This document shows, in pieces, positions 6,708 through 7,237 of a DNA stretch of 7,237 bases (position 1 is the stretch's first letter; each line of letters starts with the position of its first letter). The notes beneath the pieces are model-generated. The model searched no databases, was not told where the DNA came from, and was given only the letters and a program-made list of their open reading frames with translations. Both the position numbers and the translations under genes were made by a program. Source of the DNA: Desulfobacteraceae bacterium (GTDB taxonomy: Bacteria; Desulfobacterota; Desulfobacteria; Desulfobacterales; Desulfosarcinaceae); assembly GCA_027031325.1 (NCBI GenBank), contig JALVRI010000064.1, forward strand, positions 1 through 7,237, in the 5' to 3' direction.

Positions 6708-7237
6708 CTATCCTGCCAGAACCTTGCGGATATTGTCTATGCGCTGATTGAGCTCTTTTTCGTTCCAGGAAAGTTTGATCAGCATCGAGATCGTTCGTCC
6801 CATGATGGCATCGGACCGGGGCAAGCTGGTCTTGTTGAAGTCCGGCCGGTTTTCAAGCAGCTGGACCGCCAGGGGGGCGGATGAGCTCAATCGGCGGAAA
6901 TGATCCCACTGGCGGAAATAGTGCCAGTTGTTGGCAAACCAGTAGAAACAACCGTCCACTCCGGCCCGGGCAAGCCTTGTAGCCGCCTCGGCGGCGCTGG
7001 ATTCATCAGGCAGCATGAATGAAAGAAAAGTAGCCGAGTCTCCTTCCGGATCGGGAAGGGTGCGGAACTCGATGTGGTCGAATGCCGTCAAGGCCTCCTT
7101 TAGGGCCGCCTTGTGTTGCCGCTGGCGTTCCAGGATCCAGTCCAACTTGCGCAGCTGGGCCAACCCGACGGCGGCGTTCAGTTCGCTGATACGGTAGTTG
7201 GTGCCCATAATGGGATGATTTTCGGCCCCGCGGTCAT
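6708..7237 (-). CDS. kdnA: 8-amino-3,8-dideoxy-D-manno-octulosonate transaminase, C-terminal part, 5' end outside window
   Basis: PLP-dependent DegT/DnrJ/EryC1-family aminotransferase that moves the amino group of glutamate onto the C8 aldehyde made by KdnB, giving Kdo8N. Only the last 175 residues are visible, less than half of a family member (about 380-400). The frame is open to the window edge, so the ATG at 7206-7208 is internal: DRGAENHPI precedes it. Seen: GTNYRISELNAAVGLAQL, the strongly conserved segment after the active-site region of this family, then a C-terminal small domain ending in TAG at 6708-6710. The PLP-binding lysine lies upstream, outside the window, so activity cannot be judged. 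The C-terminal part has WFANNWHYFRQWDHF and LPRSDAIMGRTIS, which fit a sugar aminotransferase. The specific name rests mainly on the adjacent kdnB; another sugar 4-aminotransferase is possible but less likely. Confidence 0.85.
   Translation of the reverse strand, partial: DRGAENHPIMGTNYRISELNAAVGLAQLRKLDWILERQRQHKAALKEALTAFDHIEFRTLPDPEGDSATFLSFMLPDESSAAEAATRLARAGVDGCFYWFANNWHYFRQWDHFRRLSSSAPLAVQLLENRPDFNKTSLPRSDAIMGRTISMLIKLSWNEKELNQRIDNIRKVLAG

Overview
The window looks like a chromosomal lipopolysaccharide (LPS) sugar locus from a moderately GC-rich Gram-negative bacterium. It has one partial gene on the plus strand and a tightly packed run of four genes on the minus strand, converging at about 1.07-1.17 kb. 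Lineage is inferred only loosely. A Kdo-modification gene pair implies a Gram-negative outer membrane. The pyrG neighbourhood and a hairpin of the 'CAGGCTGTTGAA' type remind me of Desulfobacterota (former Deltaproteobacteria), but I could not test this.

Layout. Positions 1-1073 (+) hold the C-terminal two thirds of pyrG (CTP synthase), cut by the window edge. Positions 1074-1165 are a short convergent intergenic gap filled mostly by a 12-bp perfect inverted repeat with a second hairpin nested inside it. The minus-strand genes, in transcription order, are: kdnA (7237-6708, cut by the window edge), a PLP aminotransferase; kdnB (6669-5593), an iron-type alcohol dehydrogenase; a 1249-residue GlmS-like protein with a glutaminase domain and two SIS domains (5569-1820); and a class II (FucA-type) aldolase (1795-1166). 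The three gaps in this run are 38, 23 and 24 nt, and each of the three complete genes has a visible Shine-Dalgarno sequence, so it is very probably one operon. Its promoter lies beyond 7237.

How the genes fit together. KdnB and KdnA are known from Shewanella oneidensis as the enzymes that oxidise C8 of Kdo and then transaminate it, giving 8-amino-3,8-dideoxy-D-manno-octulosonate (Kdo8N), an LPS inner-core sugar. Kdo-type sugars are activated with CTP, so pyrG nearby is a natural neighbour. The two downstream genes are the novel part. I know of no Kdo8N scheme that includes a giant glutaminase/SIS protein or a FucA-like aldolase.

The giant protein is the most unusual object here. It keeps almost all GlmS landmarks, but they are pulled apart: a 55-residue leader before the putative catalytic Cys, a helical insert of about 160 residues inside the glutaminase fold, an insert of about 120 residues that displaces the GlmS-like C-terminal Lys loop, and an unrecognised C-terminal extension of about 200 residues. 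I propose that the four genes form an extended amino-sugar pathway for the outer membrane; this is inference. No RNA genes, CRISPR arrays or transposase genes were seen, and no stretch over 300 bases lacks a gene.
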